A stretch of 64,000 bases of DNA from assembly GCF_009870125.1 (NCBI RefSeq), contig NC_046683.1, forward strand, positions 3,348,001-3,412,000, written 5' to 3'. The first letter of the stretch is position 1; every line of letters starts with the position of its first letter. This DNA is from Drosophila pseudoobscura. Taxonomy: Eukaryota; Arthropoda; Insecta; Diptera; Drosophilidae. A model generated the notes under the pieces. It saw only the letters and a program-made list of their open reading frames with translations, had not been told where the DNA came from and ran no database searches. A program made the position numbers and the translations under genes. This document shows positions 1 through 12,650 of the stretch, one piece after another.

Positions 1-1220
1 TTCTACACTTATAGCGGTCCTAACTTTCCGCTGTTCTGTTTCGATCATTGTTCATTCTGCAAAGCTTTTTCCTTTGGTTTTCAACTCACCTTAGGGCTTT
101 GTTTTCCAAGTGGAATCCGTTATTTCTGGAATATCTACGTGGATATAGCCAGTTCGTCAAAAATTAATTGTAATCCACTTTGTTAGAATTTCTGCAGCTT
201 TTCTTTAACTCCTCTCTCAATCTACTTTCTTTTCTTGTGATCGTCAGGGAGAAAACACCAACCCAACAAAAAGGGACACCAAAAAAAATTTGCTCCTCCT
301 TGTATTACGCGCGCTTTGCCGTTCAGGGGGTTTTCGAGAATTGTCCTCGTTCCCGGTGTTTTGATTTGAATATTTGTTTGTTAAATTGTGTTTCACTGGA
401 AAATTCACGCTTTATCATATGTATTTGTAGTTGCTTTGTGATTTGTTCTGGTTTCGGCGTTTCTGCACTACCGTCTGGCGACAATTCACAAAAAATCACG
501 AAATTACTGAACAAACGGTACTTAAGCGCCTTCTTGGACTTTTCCGTTATTCTCCTCCTTCCTTTTCGTTCTGCTCGTGCCGGTCTCGTTTGGCGCTCGG
601 ACCCGTCTATTGCCGGCTCCGGCAGCAATGAAAGAGGAAAACGAAACTGAAAGTTTTTGCGCGGCTTTTTCACGTATTGGAATTGGAATATTCTCCAAGA
701 CCGATTTCCGATTCGATACGGTTTGGGACTCAATATATTTTATTCAAATATATTAGCACTATTGTAATTCTGTTTGTTTTACTCGGCATTTTCTGTTGCT
801 ATTTCTTTTGTGTGTGTTTTGTTTCAATTGGTGGTTTGGCGCGAGCTACGGAAAACTTGGTGATTCTATTCTTAATTTTTTCTGGGCGGGAAACAGCCAA
901 AATCCACAAAGACGAAGAGAAGAACCAAGTACGCGTCGGACGTTCCAACTCGACGGGCGTGAATTGTTTGGGGCAGCAAGGCCGTGCATTCATTCCCATA
1001 ACTTCGACTCGACCGCTTGGATGTTGCTATACATGTTGCGTGTTAACCGAATGTTGCTCGCAAACCGGTCGCACTGCAAGGAACAATGGGTCAAATGGCC
1101 CATCTAGCTGACATACACCAAGACGATCGAGAGTGAAAACGGTGTCGTCTTCGTGTTTTTTCCTACGTTTAATCAGTATCTTTTATGTTCTATATATTAC
1201 AAAAATTAATGCGATCTGAA

Positions 1221-1302
1221 GATCGTTCTCTTACGGTGGGAATACTAGAAAAATAATAAATGATCGTTCTCTTACGGTGGGAGTACTAGAAAAATAATAA
1301 AT
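1221..1302. repeat. 41-bp tandem duplication (2 copies)
   Basis: Two adjacent copies begin with GATCGTTCTC at 1221 and 1262. They differ at one clear position (GGGAATAC versus GGGAGTAC). The near-identity indicates a recent local duplication. No coding content is visible. Confidence 0.9.
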
Positions 1303-2013
1303 GATATACTATTTAGATTCATATCGTGGTCGTATTCAGATCCTAAAGCAGACTTAACATGTCTGAATTCAGAGAAAAAGGAATGTTTTAAGGAAAACAA
1401 TGAAACTAGTAAAATTCACAACAAATTCATTCGTTTGACCCATTGTGACAGAGTAGGTAGGTAATCGAATTTTTCCGGGCTCTGCCTGAATGTTGCTGTA
1501 CAAAATGTGCAGGGAATCTATAAGAAGGTATGTACAACGAGGTTAAACGGCCAGCAACATACAGCTGGCATGCTACAAACATCTACCTTGTTCTTCTAAC
1601 ATTCCATGCAGACTGTTGCCGAGCAACATTTCAATATCCCAGAGGTAAAGCCAAGAGAGGAAACGAGCAAAGCCGACAAAACCCGAGAGAGCAATCGATA
1701 CTGTTGAGCTCGCTCGGAAGCCGGCTGTAGAGAGTTTAGTTCTTTGAGTGGGATTTGGACATCGCCTGCTGCGCAGTATTTCTTACGTTTTTAATGAAAT
1801 ACTGAAAGCTTTTGCAATTACAAACATCGCCGTAATGCCAATAGCTTCTCTCGAAAGTTCTGCCATTTCATAAGCGACTGCAATACCACTTAGGGCCCTG
1901 CTCTCTGTTTATTTACAGTCGAGTCGGCACACGCACACACTAACAAGCAATGCAAATGTGGCTGATCGACGACAATGCAATACATGAGAGAATGCAAAGT
2001 CTGCCTCTCGGCC

Positions 2014-2029
2014 AGAGAGAGAGAGAGAG
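2014..2029. repeat. (AG)n tract
   Basis: A run of eight AG dinucleotides. Such GAGA tracts are typical binding sites for Drosophila GAF and CLAMP proteins. Function here is not shown. Confidence 0.7.
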
Positions 2030-3450
2030 CGCCGTCGCCTCTGCCGGCGTAAATGCCGGTACATGTGCGCAGCGACGACGCCGGCAAATGCGCTCTGCAC
2101 GAAACTAGCTGTAAATTCACTCGTTTTGTTTTGCTTTTGTTGATTTGAGTGAGAAATGTGAAGAAGAGGGAAACGAGCAGAGCCATAGTGAGTAGTGACA
2201 AACGCAAAAAGAAAGACGAGACCGAAATAAACGGTAATACAATTAGGCAAATGCACCACTAGTGTTTGTGTTTTCCTTCAACCTTTCATTGTTCAAATGT
2301 CACCACTTACTCCTTCACTGCCACTGTCTCCCTGTCAGTCAGTGGATTGAATGCCCTCCCCTTCCTAAGAGCTGCGGGCATGTATAAACCTACCTCAAGT
2401 TAAATTAAATTATACAAAAAGAAAGGGGAACAAAAAGCGCCAAAAATCTGATGTATGAATTAAGGGGAGAGTTAATAGGATCTCATCACATACAGACATA
2501 CATACATATGTACCTACAATATATGCATATGCGGGAGTGGGCGGCAGGAAAAATCATTGCACGTCATATGTAGCTATATTGGATATAGAAAACAATTGCA
2601 TAAACTTATATTAGAACATATAATGGCCCGTTGTCCACAGCCGCTCCTGCCATCGCATCATCAGGTGGTTGTTGCTCAAATCGAGCAAAAGTGCACTCCT
2701 GAACGATGGAGCACACAAGCGTGTCCGCCATTCCCATTCTCATTCCCCCATTCCCATTCGCATTTCGCTGCGCTTTGCTTTGCTTCGCTTTGATTTACAG
2801 TTCAGCGTGGTATCGCTGCCGATCTACCGCTCACACCCCCTCGCCCAATGCACGTTTTGGCGCGTGCATTTTGCAGGCCTTGGCCCTTCCATGTGGGCCC
2901 TTCTCTCGCTACCCATTCCCATCCCCACTCGGGCACTGTTCTGTTTATATATTTAAATACATATGTACATACATATGTAAGTATGTATATGTGTTTACCT
3001 TTGTGCAGGGTATCATAGTTTAACGACGTTTTTGCAACGGCTATGGGACTTCCAAGAAAGGATCAATATGATGGGTATAAAAAATGAAATTCGTAAGGAT
3101 AACGTTGTTTTTGCTATTAACCCCGACTAGTAGGATGGATCTGCAAGGGTATCAAAGGTTCGACCACCGAACTTTGATTTACTCCACCGGTTTGTTTTGA
3201 TTTCACAACTAAGCGGAATGGGCAAATAGGGTAAGGGGGGGGATGCCGGGTAATGCCGCGCATTTTGCGCTTTAGCTTTTCTGACAACTTTTTCATGTGC
3301 TTTCTCCATTGCTGTTGTTGTGGCAGTTTTTCTGCTAAACTTTTATTGCAATACGTTTTGCAATATTGTTGCCGTTCGATTTTCGTTCAATCATTTTTGC
3401 GCGTGCTGGTGTGAAATGCGATCGGGCGGAGTGGGAAGGGGGACGGCAGA

Positions 3451-3477
3451 CGGAGAGAGAGAGAGAGAGAGAGAGGG
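3451..3477. repeat. (GA)n microsatellite
   Basis: About twelve uninterrupted GA dinucleotides followed by GGG. It is the longest pure GA run in the window and a candidate GAF/CLAMP site. Confidence 0.85.
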
Positions 3478-3695
3478 AATACCTACTGCGTAAATAGCGG
3501 CAACAAGTGTTGACGCCTGCAGCTCTCCGCAGCGTCGCTTGCCAAGAATTAGCTGTGCTTTCAAAACAAAACAAAAAACCCAGCAGCGACGGCGGCGGCG
3601 CCTTGGCCTACGTAACGGGTTAACACTTACCCTCGTCCACTATTTAACAGGTTACACGTGCAGTAACATTGTACAAATCGCAAGCTGATAAGAGT

Positions 3696-3731
3696 GCTGC
3701 CGCTGCCGCTACCGCTGCCGCTACCGCTGCC
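3696..3731. repeat. Hexamer repeat (GCTGCC/GCTACC)n
   Basis: Six hexamers alternate GCTGCC and GCTACC. They could encode an alternating dipeptide run, but the surrounding frame does not look like a gene. Confidence 0.8.
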
Positions 3732-6700
3732 AATGGCAGGTGTGCATACGGAACCGAGCTATGCTTTTCGGTCGCACGCTGATAAGGCGGCCACTGGAAC
3801 TGTAAATTGCATTTTGCGCATCAGCCTTGGCCAGGCAACATTGTTGCTATCGTCCCACACGGGTTTTGTATTTGTATTCGCTATGCGGCATTCCCAATGT
3901 CTATCGATCGATCGCCTTCCCTTCCAGCGAAGTCTGCCGTTAAGAAGGACATTCCCGATGGCTTTCTTCGAAATAGGAACAAAAATCCCACATTTAAGCA
4001 ATGAAATATCTCAGATAGAGCACCAACTTCAGGAATAAATGATTTAAAACTGTTTTTTTTTTGTATGATGTACTGGGGGAACAAAAATAATACTTTGTGT
4101 GCTCTTTCAGTTTTTGTTCCACAATGTAAGATTGGTAGAGAGTATAATGGCAGCCATTTAGTGCATTTAGTTTCATGTCTGGCGCCACCCTTGGGGTTCG
4201 CTTCTGGCGCCTGTCGCTTTCGTATCAGAAGATAACGTTGCAAAAACCTTCAATAATAAATTATTTGAAGAGGCTCAAGTATTTTGGCAGCACACAGGCT
4301 ACTGACTCATACCGGTAATTACGGTTGTTATGTACTACAAGTACATAAGTTTCAGCCCATTCATCGGGGGGGAAGACACAGCACAAGAGCTTTGCTGTAG
4401 GCCTAAGAGGTTTTCCATTTAGTTTTAGTTTCTTCCATGTCATACATACCGTTACCGTTTTTGTCACCAATACTCCTCCTCCTCCTCCAGCACTTACGAT
4501 TAACAACACAATTTGCATGGGGTGACAAAGGACTAAGAGAAGTGTTAAGAAATTAAATATGCAAGTAGAAATGGGATTGGGAGCGGGAGCTCCCTGATCA
4601 AGAAACAACAGCAGCTGCAGAAATAAGAAAAGTGCTCAGAGAAGATGATAAGTGAGCAACAAGAGAGACTGCGACAGGCATATGGGAAGGGGCAGGCAGG
4701 ACAAAAGACAAGACAACGAAAACAAAAACGCCGGCGGTACAGTTGCGCGCGCAAAGCACGCACACACACACGGCACCAATTGCAATATGAGGCCTTATAA
4801 CGGAATGGACCTGCATACACACACATACATACATATGTACATATGCAAGCAAAGCAAACGCACGCTTGGCAATTATTTCTTGCTGTTCTTTTTGTATTTT
4901 GGTTTGGTTTTGCTTTCATTAGCGTGCATGAAAACGCACTCAAAACAAAACGAAGAACGCGGCAGAGCGCAAACAGAGAGATAGTGAGAGAGAGCGAGCG
5001 AAATAAAAGCAGCGGCAAAAGCTTTTCGGAGATTGCGAAGCTTCCACACACGCTCCATCTCCGTCTAGCGCACACACCTAAAGCGTTGCCGGCTTTTTGT
5101 GCCGTTCTTCCCTGCCTTACTCATTTGTTTTTCCCTCTCAATTGCTGTGTTTCCTACCGGTTGGCCGGTATTTCACCAACGATTGAAACCGTATATGCGA
5201 TTAACTAATTATAGACCACACAGACACACACCAAAGCCTCGGGCTAAAGTTGAATAATTTCGCAAATATACAAAAAGATAGTATCTAAATTTGTACATAT
5301 GTACATGTATGTAAATAAACCAAAAAACCCATACATATACAAATTCGAGGGGCGTAGGAAAGCGGGCATATTCAAAAGTTGTTTCCTAATTTTGCGGAAA
5401 TTTTAAAAATGTTGAGAAGCTTTTCGAAAATTCCAAATGTTGCAAAAGCGCTACCCATGCCGATCAGAACAGCAGCAGTGCCAGAGCGGAGTCGGACTGA
5501 GCGAGTGTAACATTTGAGTGACTGCTTGAGCGCTTATTTCTTTGCCTCTTGAATTGCTTTTTCGTTTCGCTGGCAACAAATGTTGCCGCATCATTCTGCT
5601 GTCTTAATTTGAACGCTTTTTTTGATGCCAAGCGATCTTTGAATTTTTTGAACTATTATACAGTATTTTCACTATTCTTGCCAATATTCCGTTCGTATTT
5701 CCGCATTTTTTTATTGTTTTGTTTTTCTACCTTGTTTCGTGGTTTTTTTTCAATACTATATTTTACTTTTTTTAAGTAGATAAATAAAAAATATAAAGAA
5801 ATATTTTCCAGGAAATTCATAACATGATAAATTCAAGATCCTTTTGGGAGTGTGGGTGTTATACATCGTAAATAAGTATTTATTTATGTATAATGACTAC
5901 CCTGAGGCCGCACCTTGTTAACGGTAACGTCCACTCTACCCATTCTCATTTAATTTCTCTTTACGGTTACCCAGTAAGGTTTGCGCACCCTAAATTTTCC
6001 TTGATTCTTCAAATAAATCTTTAATCGCTCAACTTTTGTTTTTGGTTCGTGGAAGAGATGCAATTAAAGCTCTCAATGCAACAGCGAAAACTGTCAGCGA
6101 GTAACGAGAAAGCAGTTCACAGCTTAAGAGCTCTTTCCGCTCTCAAGTGAGAGCGGAAACGGAAATGGGAACGGAAACCATCTATAAATGAAATAAATAC
6201 AATATTAATATGTAAAATATTTCAATATTTGAAAAAAAGTCTACACCAGTCAAAACTTTTACCCGGTACTGTACTGTTTTGAACATCCTTTATGCCTCCT
6301 TTATGTCGTATCTTTTCCATTCGGTTTGCGGCTGTCTGTGTATTTGGCACAATTTTCCACCCGCAAAAGGCGGGTGGAGCGGAGCGGTGGTCCTGGGAGA
6401 GTACACTGGGGAGGTGCTGTCTGCGACCTTCAAAACGATAATGAAACCTCGCCTGCGAGCAAAGCAAACTTGCCAGACACCCGAAAGGACATTCAACCGC
6501 AATCGGGGGATGGGAGGTCATACAGGAAGGGAGACGAGGAGGGTTACTGTGCGGGGCCAGACAGACACTTCCACTTCCACCTCCACCTACACATCCAACT
6601 CCGACGCGTCTCCTTCTGCTTGATGTGGTTCATGCGTAGTGTGTCCTGCGCAATCAAGAAAATCATCTCCAAAGGATTCCGCAGACTCTTCAGCTCCTGA

Positions 6701-7021
6701 CACCAGCTCCTACCTCCGGTTCCTGCCTCCATCTTCCCACATCGTCTGCTTTTCATCTGAAGGTCATGCCCACTGGCCTCCTGCTGTCTCGCCACCCGCT
6801 TCCTTCCTTGTGGCAAGGCTGCATCCTCCGACCGAGGCCTCCGAGGCCATTACATGCGCCCCATCAGCGAAAATATTGTTGCTGCTATTTTGTGTGTGAT
6901 TTTTGTTGTATATTTATATATCCTTTTGGAGGGGAGGGGTGGACAGTCCCTCTGTCAAGGTCATGCCGGGTTCAAGGTCATTCTGTGGGCAGGTTAATGT
7001 TCCTGAGCGTCTGTCTGTGAA

Positions 7022-7086
7022 AGGAATTCGGAATTGGCATTGGAATCGAAATCGGAATTGAAATTGGAATTTGAATTGGATGGAAT
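7022..7086. repeat. Degenerate GGAATTG/GGAATCG repeat
   Basis: The stretch is built of imperfect 6-12 bp modules around GGAATT, with GGCATT and GAATCG variants. It is a low-complexity satellite-like tract with no coding sense. Confidence 0.6.
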
Positions 7087-8632
7087 TCAAGAGGGAAAAG
7101 GAGGGGAAGATTGGTGGAGAGTGTCTTCGATTGAACGATTGAGCTGCAGATGGGGAGATGTGGAGATAGGGAGAGAGTATGGGTGGTCCCCAATGCTTAG
7201 AGATTGGGGCTGGATCTAAGGATTGTAAGGATTCATAAATTTAATATTGAAGTTAAAATTCAAGCAAAGACTTCGCTTAGACTTGGAGAAAAACTTGCGT
7301 TCAGATTGGTCTGTCCCGATCACTGGAATCGAGCTATAAATGGAGTTGGTAATTGGAGCAGAATAAGGAAACAGTTTAAAGATTAAAACAGGCGGGATGT
7401 TTTTGGGGAAATTGCTCCAATCAGCACTTTCGGATAAGCGAAAAATGATCTAGCCCAGTCGTCGGGTAACCTTTTGAGTAGGAAGAGCCTAGATATACCA
7501 ATACCATGGATTGGATTGGGAAAAGAAGTTTCTCTTCGCGAAGATCCTTATAATGAAATCTAAAATACTGTAAGGTACGAGTTTCCCTTGAAATAGATGT
7601 GCAAAGTACATACATATGTGCATCAGGTTCTTCCATATTGAGATCAATCCATTATCCTTATCGTTTTGCCTACCAATTTGACTGCCGGTGTGCCCCTCTC
7701 CTGATTATCCACTAATTTCAAGCATCCCATGAATAAAAAACGCTTGTAGGGGTATTTCCTAGGGACCCCACTCGGCTCGCTAATGCCTATCCTCCACCCC
7801 CCGATGAAGCACTTGCTTGTGTGGCAGTGGTGCACTTGTGAGCCGCGGAAAAGTGCTCGAGAAGTGGCGCACACAAGTGGCACAGGGCAAAGGACCCACT
7901 CGACAGCGAAAGATGCGTTTTGGAGCAGCCGAAACTGAACACACAAAGAGTCCAAGACCCGCGCCACGGGGGAAAACAATCAACACCAAAAAGACAAAAG
8001 AACAAAAGAAATAAACACAAAGAACGAACTACGTATTTTCTGCAGTATTTCGACTACAAAATACCCAACATTCACAAGTACTATTCATACATAGATACTC
8101 CTGAAGACTATTTTCAGTCGTAGGATCAAAAAGTGGTATATTTGAACGATTCGGATCAATATTTTAGCTCTAACTTGCTTTTAACTTATAGTATTATATT
8201 ATGTGTTATATTTCCTTGTCCGATATGCCGATATGCTATATGCTCTAGTTTTTACCTCTATCAATACGCATCTGAATTCTGCACTACCGCTGTCTCCACA
8301 TCCTCTATAAGAAATCGTTGCTTCGTTAAATCTGTTCAATTTTACTAGTATTTAAATAAAATTCAGCGACTTGTTTGTTCAAGATGGACTGACATTTTGT
8401 AGAGCGGTGAGTAAAGGTTTTACACATAACTCATGTCTTAATATAGCAGCAATCATCACTTTCGGGTGAGCGGAATATTCAACATTTTCCTCGTACTCGA
8501 ATGCCAAATGGGCGAGTATACCCTTGGGCCCCACGGGTACGAGGGTATATCCGTACCCGTAAGCAAAACGACCCCAGGGCGGTGAGCAGAGGAGGCAGCC
8601 ACCATCAGATCAGGAGAATCGGAGTCGGAGTC

Positions 8633-8659
8633 GGGGTGGGGTGGGGGTGGGGGTGGGGG
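8633..8659 (+). repeat. G-run tract, potential G-quadruplex
   Basis: Five runs of four or five G separated by single T bases. This fits the classical intramolecular G-quadruplex pattern with one-base loops, the most stable class. GGAGTC repeats precede it. Confidence 0.75.
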
Positions 8660-8877
8660 AGTGGCATACCTGCCACTTCACAGCAGAGCTCGAGGGCAGG
8701 GCGCTGCGCTGTGCTGCGCTGTGATGCGCGTCGCGTCGCGTTGGGACCCCCGACGTCTCTCGTCAATGTTGCACTTGAGGTTATCGTCAAGGGAAAATCA
8801 TTAAACACACGCACGATAAGCGGAAAAATCTTGCTCTTCATTTTTTTCCTTCTCAAAACTAATATTTCCCTCCATGC

Positions 8878-8906
8878 GTGTGTGTGTGTGTGTGTGCGTG
8901 TGTGTG
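8878..8906. repeat. (GT)n microsatellite
   Basis: Alternating GT for about 29 bases with one GC interruption. Confidence 0.85.
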
Positions 8907-9010
8907 CTCAGATAATTTTCCTGTTTATTTTTGGATAACAGAATTTTTGCTTTCCATTTCGGTTCTCTGTTTGCTCTCTCTGTCACTCAGAACTCACTAT
9001 CTGTCCGCCC

Positions 9011-9043
9011 GTCTGTCTGTCTGTCTGTCCGTCCGTCCGTCTG
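9011..9043. repeat. (GTCT/GTCC)n tetranucleotide repeat
   Basis: A GTCT run grades into GTCC and back to GTCT. It is a simple tetranucleotide microsatellite. Confidence 0.8.
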
Positions 9044-9574
9044 CCACACTCTCTATCTGTCTGTCCCTCTCTATCTGTATCTCTATAGCTATCTCTATCA
9101 GCCAAGAGCGTGACCTTTTGCTGCAGCCAACAAAAATATCAGCCGCGATGCGTTCGGCAAACCCTTAAACTGCACAACACCGGGCCAAAGATACAGATAC
9201 AGATGCACATACATATCTGATGGATATTTTTGGTCAGCCTTAGACACATTTTGTCCTAACAGATTTAGAAGCTGCAGCTTCTTGCCTTCCACTGGCAGCG
9301 ACAGCCACCAGCAGGGAGTGGGAAAGTGAACAGTTTTGGGCTAAGTTAATTTTAGCCCGCCTGGGGCCCACCGCTGTTCCTGGTGGCACCTCGAAAATGT
9401 CTAGAGTTTAAAGAGGAAGTTGAGGGCGATCGACCAAGTTGTCTTTCATTTGCTTGAACTTCCATCGTATTGGATGGATCAACGGATCTTCAATGTAGGA
9501 AATGGGATTGTATTGCTTGACTTTAACTTAATTCATTTTTCAATAAATATTTATACTAACTGCTTTCCGTGCTT

Positions 9575-9835
9575 CTGAGCCAGAAATGGCATAGTAAATA
9601 ATTAATTAAAAATTAAATAAAATTCACTTTGTATTAAAAATACAGCCCATATTTATGCGAAATATAAAACCAATTTAATGTAATTTATTTGTAGGAAATA
9701 TATTGAATTTTAATATGAAATAATTTTAATTAAATGTGAAAATATTTTAATTAAATATGAAATGTATTTGGATAAAATATTTTTTGATATTTCCAATCTT
9801 GGGGCTCTCAGGGATTTTTTCCCTGGGTGTATTTA
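9575..9835. mobile_element. Dispersed repeat copy A (MITE-like)
   Basis: This AT-rich segment starts with CTGAGCCAGAAATGGCATAG and ends with GGGATTTTTTCCCTGGGTGT. A second segment at 13338-13556 shares the left block (AATGGCATAGTAAA), an internal block (ATATTTCCAATCTTGGG here, one mismatch in the other) and a right end of the form TTTTTTCYCT. The ends are imperfect inverted repeats (AGAGAAAAA against TTTTTTCTCT, best seen in the other copy). No transposase frame is present. Old non-autonomous element is the simplest reading; the family name is not recognised. Confidence 0.45.
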
Positions 9836-10094
9836 CAGTTATCCTCCAGCTGGCCCAACTTCCCTCAAATCTTGCCTCTGGCCGTCCCCTGGCCGTCCGC
9901 TCCTCCAAGGGCTTATCCAGCGATCTGGTTTCGGCACTCTTCGCCGTGTGATTCCCCCAGCCACCTCTGCCGCCACGACCGACGCTAATCAAAGCGTCCG
10001 CCACTCATCTCTCTTCAGAATGTCGCTAATTAAGTCCCCCCCCCTCCCCTTGGATGAAACGTGTGCGAGCATAGTGAGATCTTTAGTGCCTAAA

Positions 10095-10138
10095 GGGCGG
10101 GGGCGCGGGGCGAGGACGGGGCCGGGGGCGGTGGGGCC
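10095..10138 (+). repeat. G-rich tract, potential G-quadruplex
   Basis: Six or more runs of three to five G separated by short C/A/T loops inside an otherwise ordinary region. It fits a G-quadruplex pattern on the plus strand. Confidence 0.6.
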
Positions 10139-12208
10139 ACGCAATATCTATATCTGAGGCACGGAATCTTATCAATTGTCGTACACTTGAGTGTGGAAGT
10201 ATATATAATTCAACCTAAACCAAGCTAATTTACTATCACTTTTCAGCATTTTTCTTTTCTCTCTCTCTCTTTTCGTTTTGTGTTTGCTTTTTTTTCGGCT
10301 TCGAAGGTCTTTCACTTCCCGAACGACGGCTAGTTGCTATAGCACAACTATCACTAACTATATTTAGTGCGTACATAAATACACACATACATGCATACAT
10401 GCATACGTAAATATGTATATGTATATTTTAGTTATCAATCAAGGTCTGTATCGCGCGATTCTGCAAAAATGCGACGTTAATCGCATGTGTATAAAATACG
10501 ATTTTTATTTTCATTTTCATTTCTTTTTCTTTTTTTTCACATTTGAAACTCGAGCATTTTTTTTACGCACCCTGCCAAATCTTTTAATTATTTCCATAAT
10601 ACTTTATAACCACGAAAAAGCCCAGGCAGCAGCAACAATAAATTTGCAAATCAACCAAGGTCGAACCGGGTCCGAGGTTCCGAGGTTCCGAGGGTGCGTG
10701 AGGGTACATTTTCGAGGGGTTTCTTGGGTTATTTGATAAGCGGAATTGTGGGAACAATTAATGGGATTCACATGAAAAGTCCTCGCTGAATCACATTGCC
10801 GAAATAGAAAAGAATTTTTAATTTAAATATAATTACAAAGTAAAGTAGAAAAGAAATTTATAAAAATGCATATTAATGTAAATAATTCATTTAAAAATAT
10901 ATCTGTCTATAATAAGTAGTATTATAATTACAATATATAATATAATAATAATAATCGTAATTATCAGTAAATTAAAATATTAAAAACTTAAATTTAATGG
11001 ATTTTTTGAAAAATTCGAAATTAAGCCAAAATAAAATTAATAAAAATAGTTCCTTAAGCCTAGTATCAGTATGATATTTTAAGCATCAGTAATCAGTATA
11101 GTTTTTCTTTGAAATTCGCCACAATACCATAATGCCATTCCGCATAAACTATTTCTTCCGACCTCCACCATTTATTACTGATGGTTTTTACTTTAGAGCG
11201 GATAGAGGAAGCTTTAGAGAAAGATATCGAGATCGATAAACTTTGAACCGCTTTTTATTGTCCGCTGAAATGTCCATAACCATATTGACTTGATCACTGA
11301 GAGAAATTCCGCAGCGACTGTGAATCGCAGATGAAGACAAAGTCTTCGAAGATAAAAGAACAAAACGAAACTGCTAATTAGTCGAAAAGAGGAATTTCGC
11401 ATGCCCCATGCGAACCCTCTAAGAACACAGTGGGGAAGGAGTGGAAGTTGGAGTGGAAGAGTGCAAAATATCGCAGAAAGAAGCCAAAGGCGACGTTTAG
11501 AAGTTAATTAAGCAAATTGGAGGAACAAAAGCCCCAAAAAGGGAGCTGCCACAGGGGGTAGGGGGTAGGGGGGGGCTGTGCCGCGAAGAGGGATGACCAC
11601 TCAATATGCGCCGAATGATTAATGAACATATCGAAAGCCGAAACAAAGTTCCTACATAATGAACCCCAAAGAATGGAATAGGAGGACCCATTGGCCATGG
11701 GAAAGCCACAGAAAGCCACAGAAATCCACAGAAGAGGAGAACAGACTAACTGGGTCGGGCAGCCCCGGGAAAGGGGGAAAAAGGGGGGTAGAAAGAGTGA
11801 GGCTTACGAATCGGAGAGCAAAACAAACAGCAAAGAAAGCGTACACCGTGTCGGTTCCAGCAGTCTCTATATAGACGAAGGATCTATACAAAATTCGATC
11901 CGAGAGAGGCCGAGACAGAGAACGTGTAGGCCAGAAAGAACGCGAAATAAATTAAAATATTACATCGTTGACCCTGAACCTCGTCGAGCGCATGGCACGG
12001 CAAGGCGTGTTTGAAGCTAAGCCACACTGGTTCAAAAACAATTTGCTTTAGGAATGCACGAGTATACTTATTCGATTCGAAGTCCTTTTCCCCGAATGTG
12101 GTCCCATCTTTATCGAGTTGCAGAGAACGAACGAGAACGAATCGAATGTCGTTCGAATCATATTAGCATTGAGTAATACTTCAACAAGAGTGCCAATCGA
12201 TTATATAT

Positions 12209-12650
12209 ATGACAGAATATAGTTTCCCAATTACAGCAATGTATATATATCTAACAATTGGACAGCTCCTGGTGGCGCCTGTGGCGGGTCTTGTGCCACA
12301 GGGATTCACGGTGCGGCAACGTAAGTTTCTCAAGGGTCAGCCAACTAGATTTGTATTTCCTATAGCTTACAAGCGTTTAGTCCAATCACACAGCCAAATG
12401 CATATATCTGGTGGATCCGGGTCCCTGCAAGGATTGGGTCAAGGTCTGGGGCTTTGACTATCTGACAAATCGCTGCATATTCTACTATTACGGCGGCTGT
12501 GGCGGCAATCCGAATCGGTTCTACACAAAGGCCGAGTGCCTCGAGACGTGTCGAGTGTACGACGACCCGAACCACACGAGAAGAAAACCCGATGACGATA
12601 GCGATATGTTTGAGAAGGACATCGATGATTGGGATAATTTCGATCTGTAA
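12209..12650 (+). CDS. Secreted Kunitz-type serine protease inhibitor
   Basis: Two exons, 12209-12320 and 12394-12650, joined across a 73-bp intron (GTAAGTTT donor, CACACAG acceptor), give 122 residues. The N-terminus has a hydrophobic stretch (residues 11-27, YIYLTIGQLLVAPVAG) that looks like a signal peptide; Met11 (12239) is an alternative start. After the splice a complete Kunitz domain follows. Its six cysteines are spaced C-x8-C-x15-C-x7-C-x12-C-x3-C, exactly the family pattern, with the usual GPC, FYYYGGC and NRF elements. The residue after the second cysteine (the P1 position) is Lys, which in this family favours inhibition of trypsin-like proteases. An acidic tail (DDDSDMFEKDIDDWD) closes the protein. 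The splice is required: without it the first cysteine and frame are lost. Likely acts outside the cell; the physiological target is unknown. Confidence 0.88.

Larger units (their letters stand above)
1..12208. other. Non-coding stretch, no gene supported
   Basis: I find no open frame here with convincing codon use, splice sites or a recognisable domain. The longest open frames (up to about 176 codons) run through GA-, CA- or T-rich low-complexity sequence and read as serine-, cysteine- or phenylalanine-rich nonsense. The stretch holds scattered microsatellites, a 41-bp tandem duplication near 1.2 kb, CATA/TATG-type runs, a T-rich patch at 5.6-5.8 kb, strongly AT-rich patches at 9.5-9.8 and 10.8-11.05 kb, G-rich tracts near 8.6 and 10.1 kb, and one copy of a dispersed repeat at 9.6-9.8 kb. 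It could be intergenic or part of a large intron; nothing visible decides between these. Confidence 0.6.

Noticed and set aside
180..650. 156-codon open frame on the plus strand
   Set aside because: No proper start context, poor codon use and no domain; it overlaps an equally open antisense frame.
4545..5075. 176-codon minus-strand open frame
   Set aside because: The translation is Cys/Ser/Phe-rich low complexity from GA/CA repeats on the other strand, with no recognisable protein pattern.
12321..12457. Unspliced reading of the Kunitz gene's first exon
   Set aside because: Reading through the intron loses the domain, while splicing gives the exact six-cysteine spacing.
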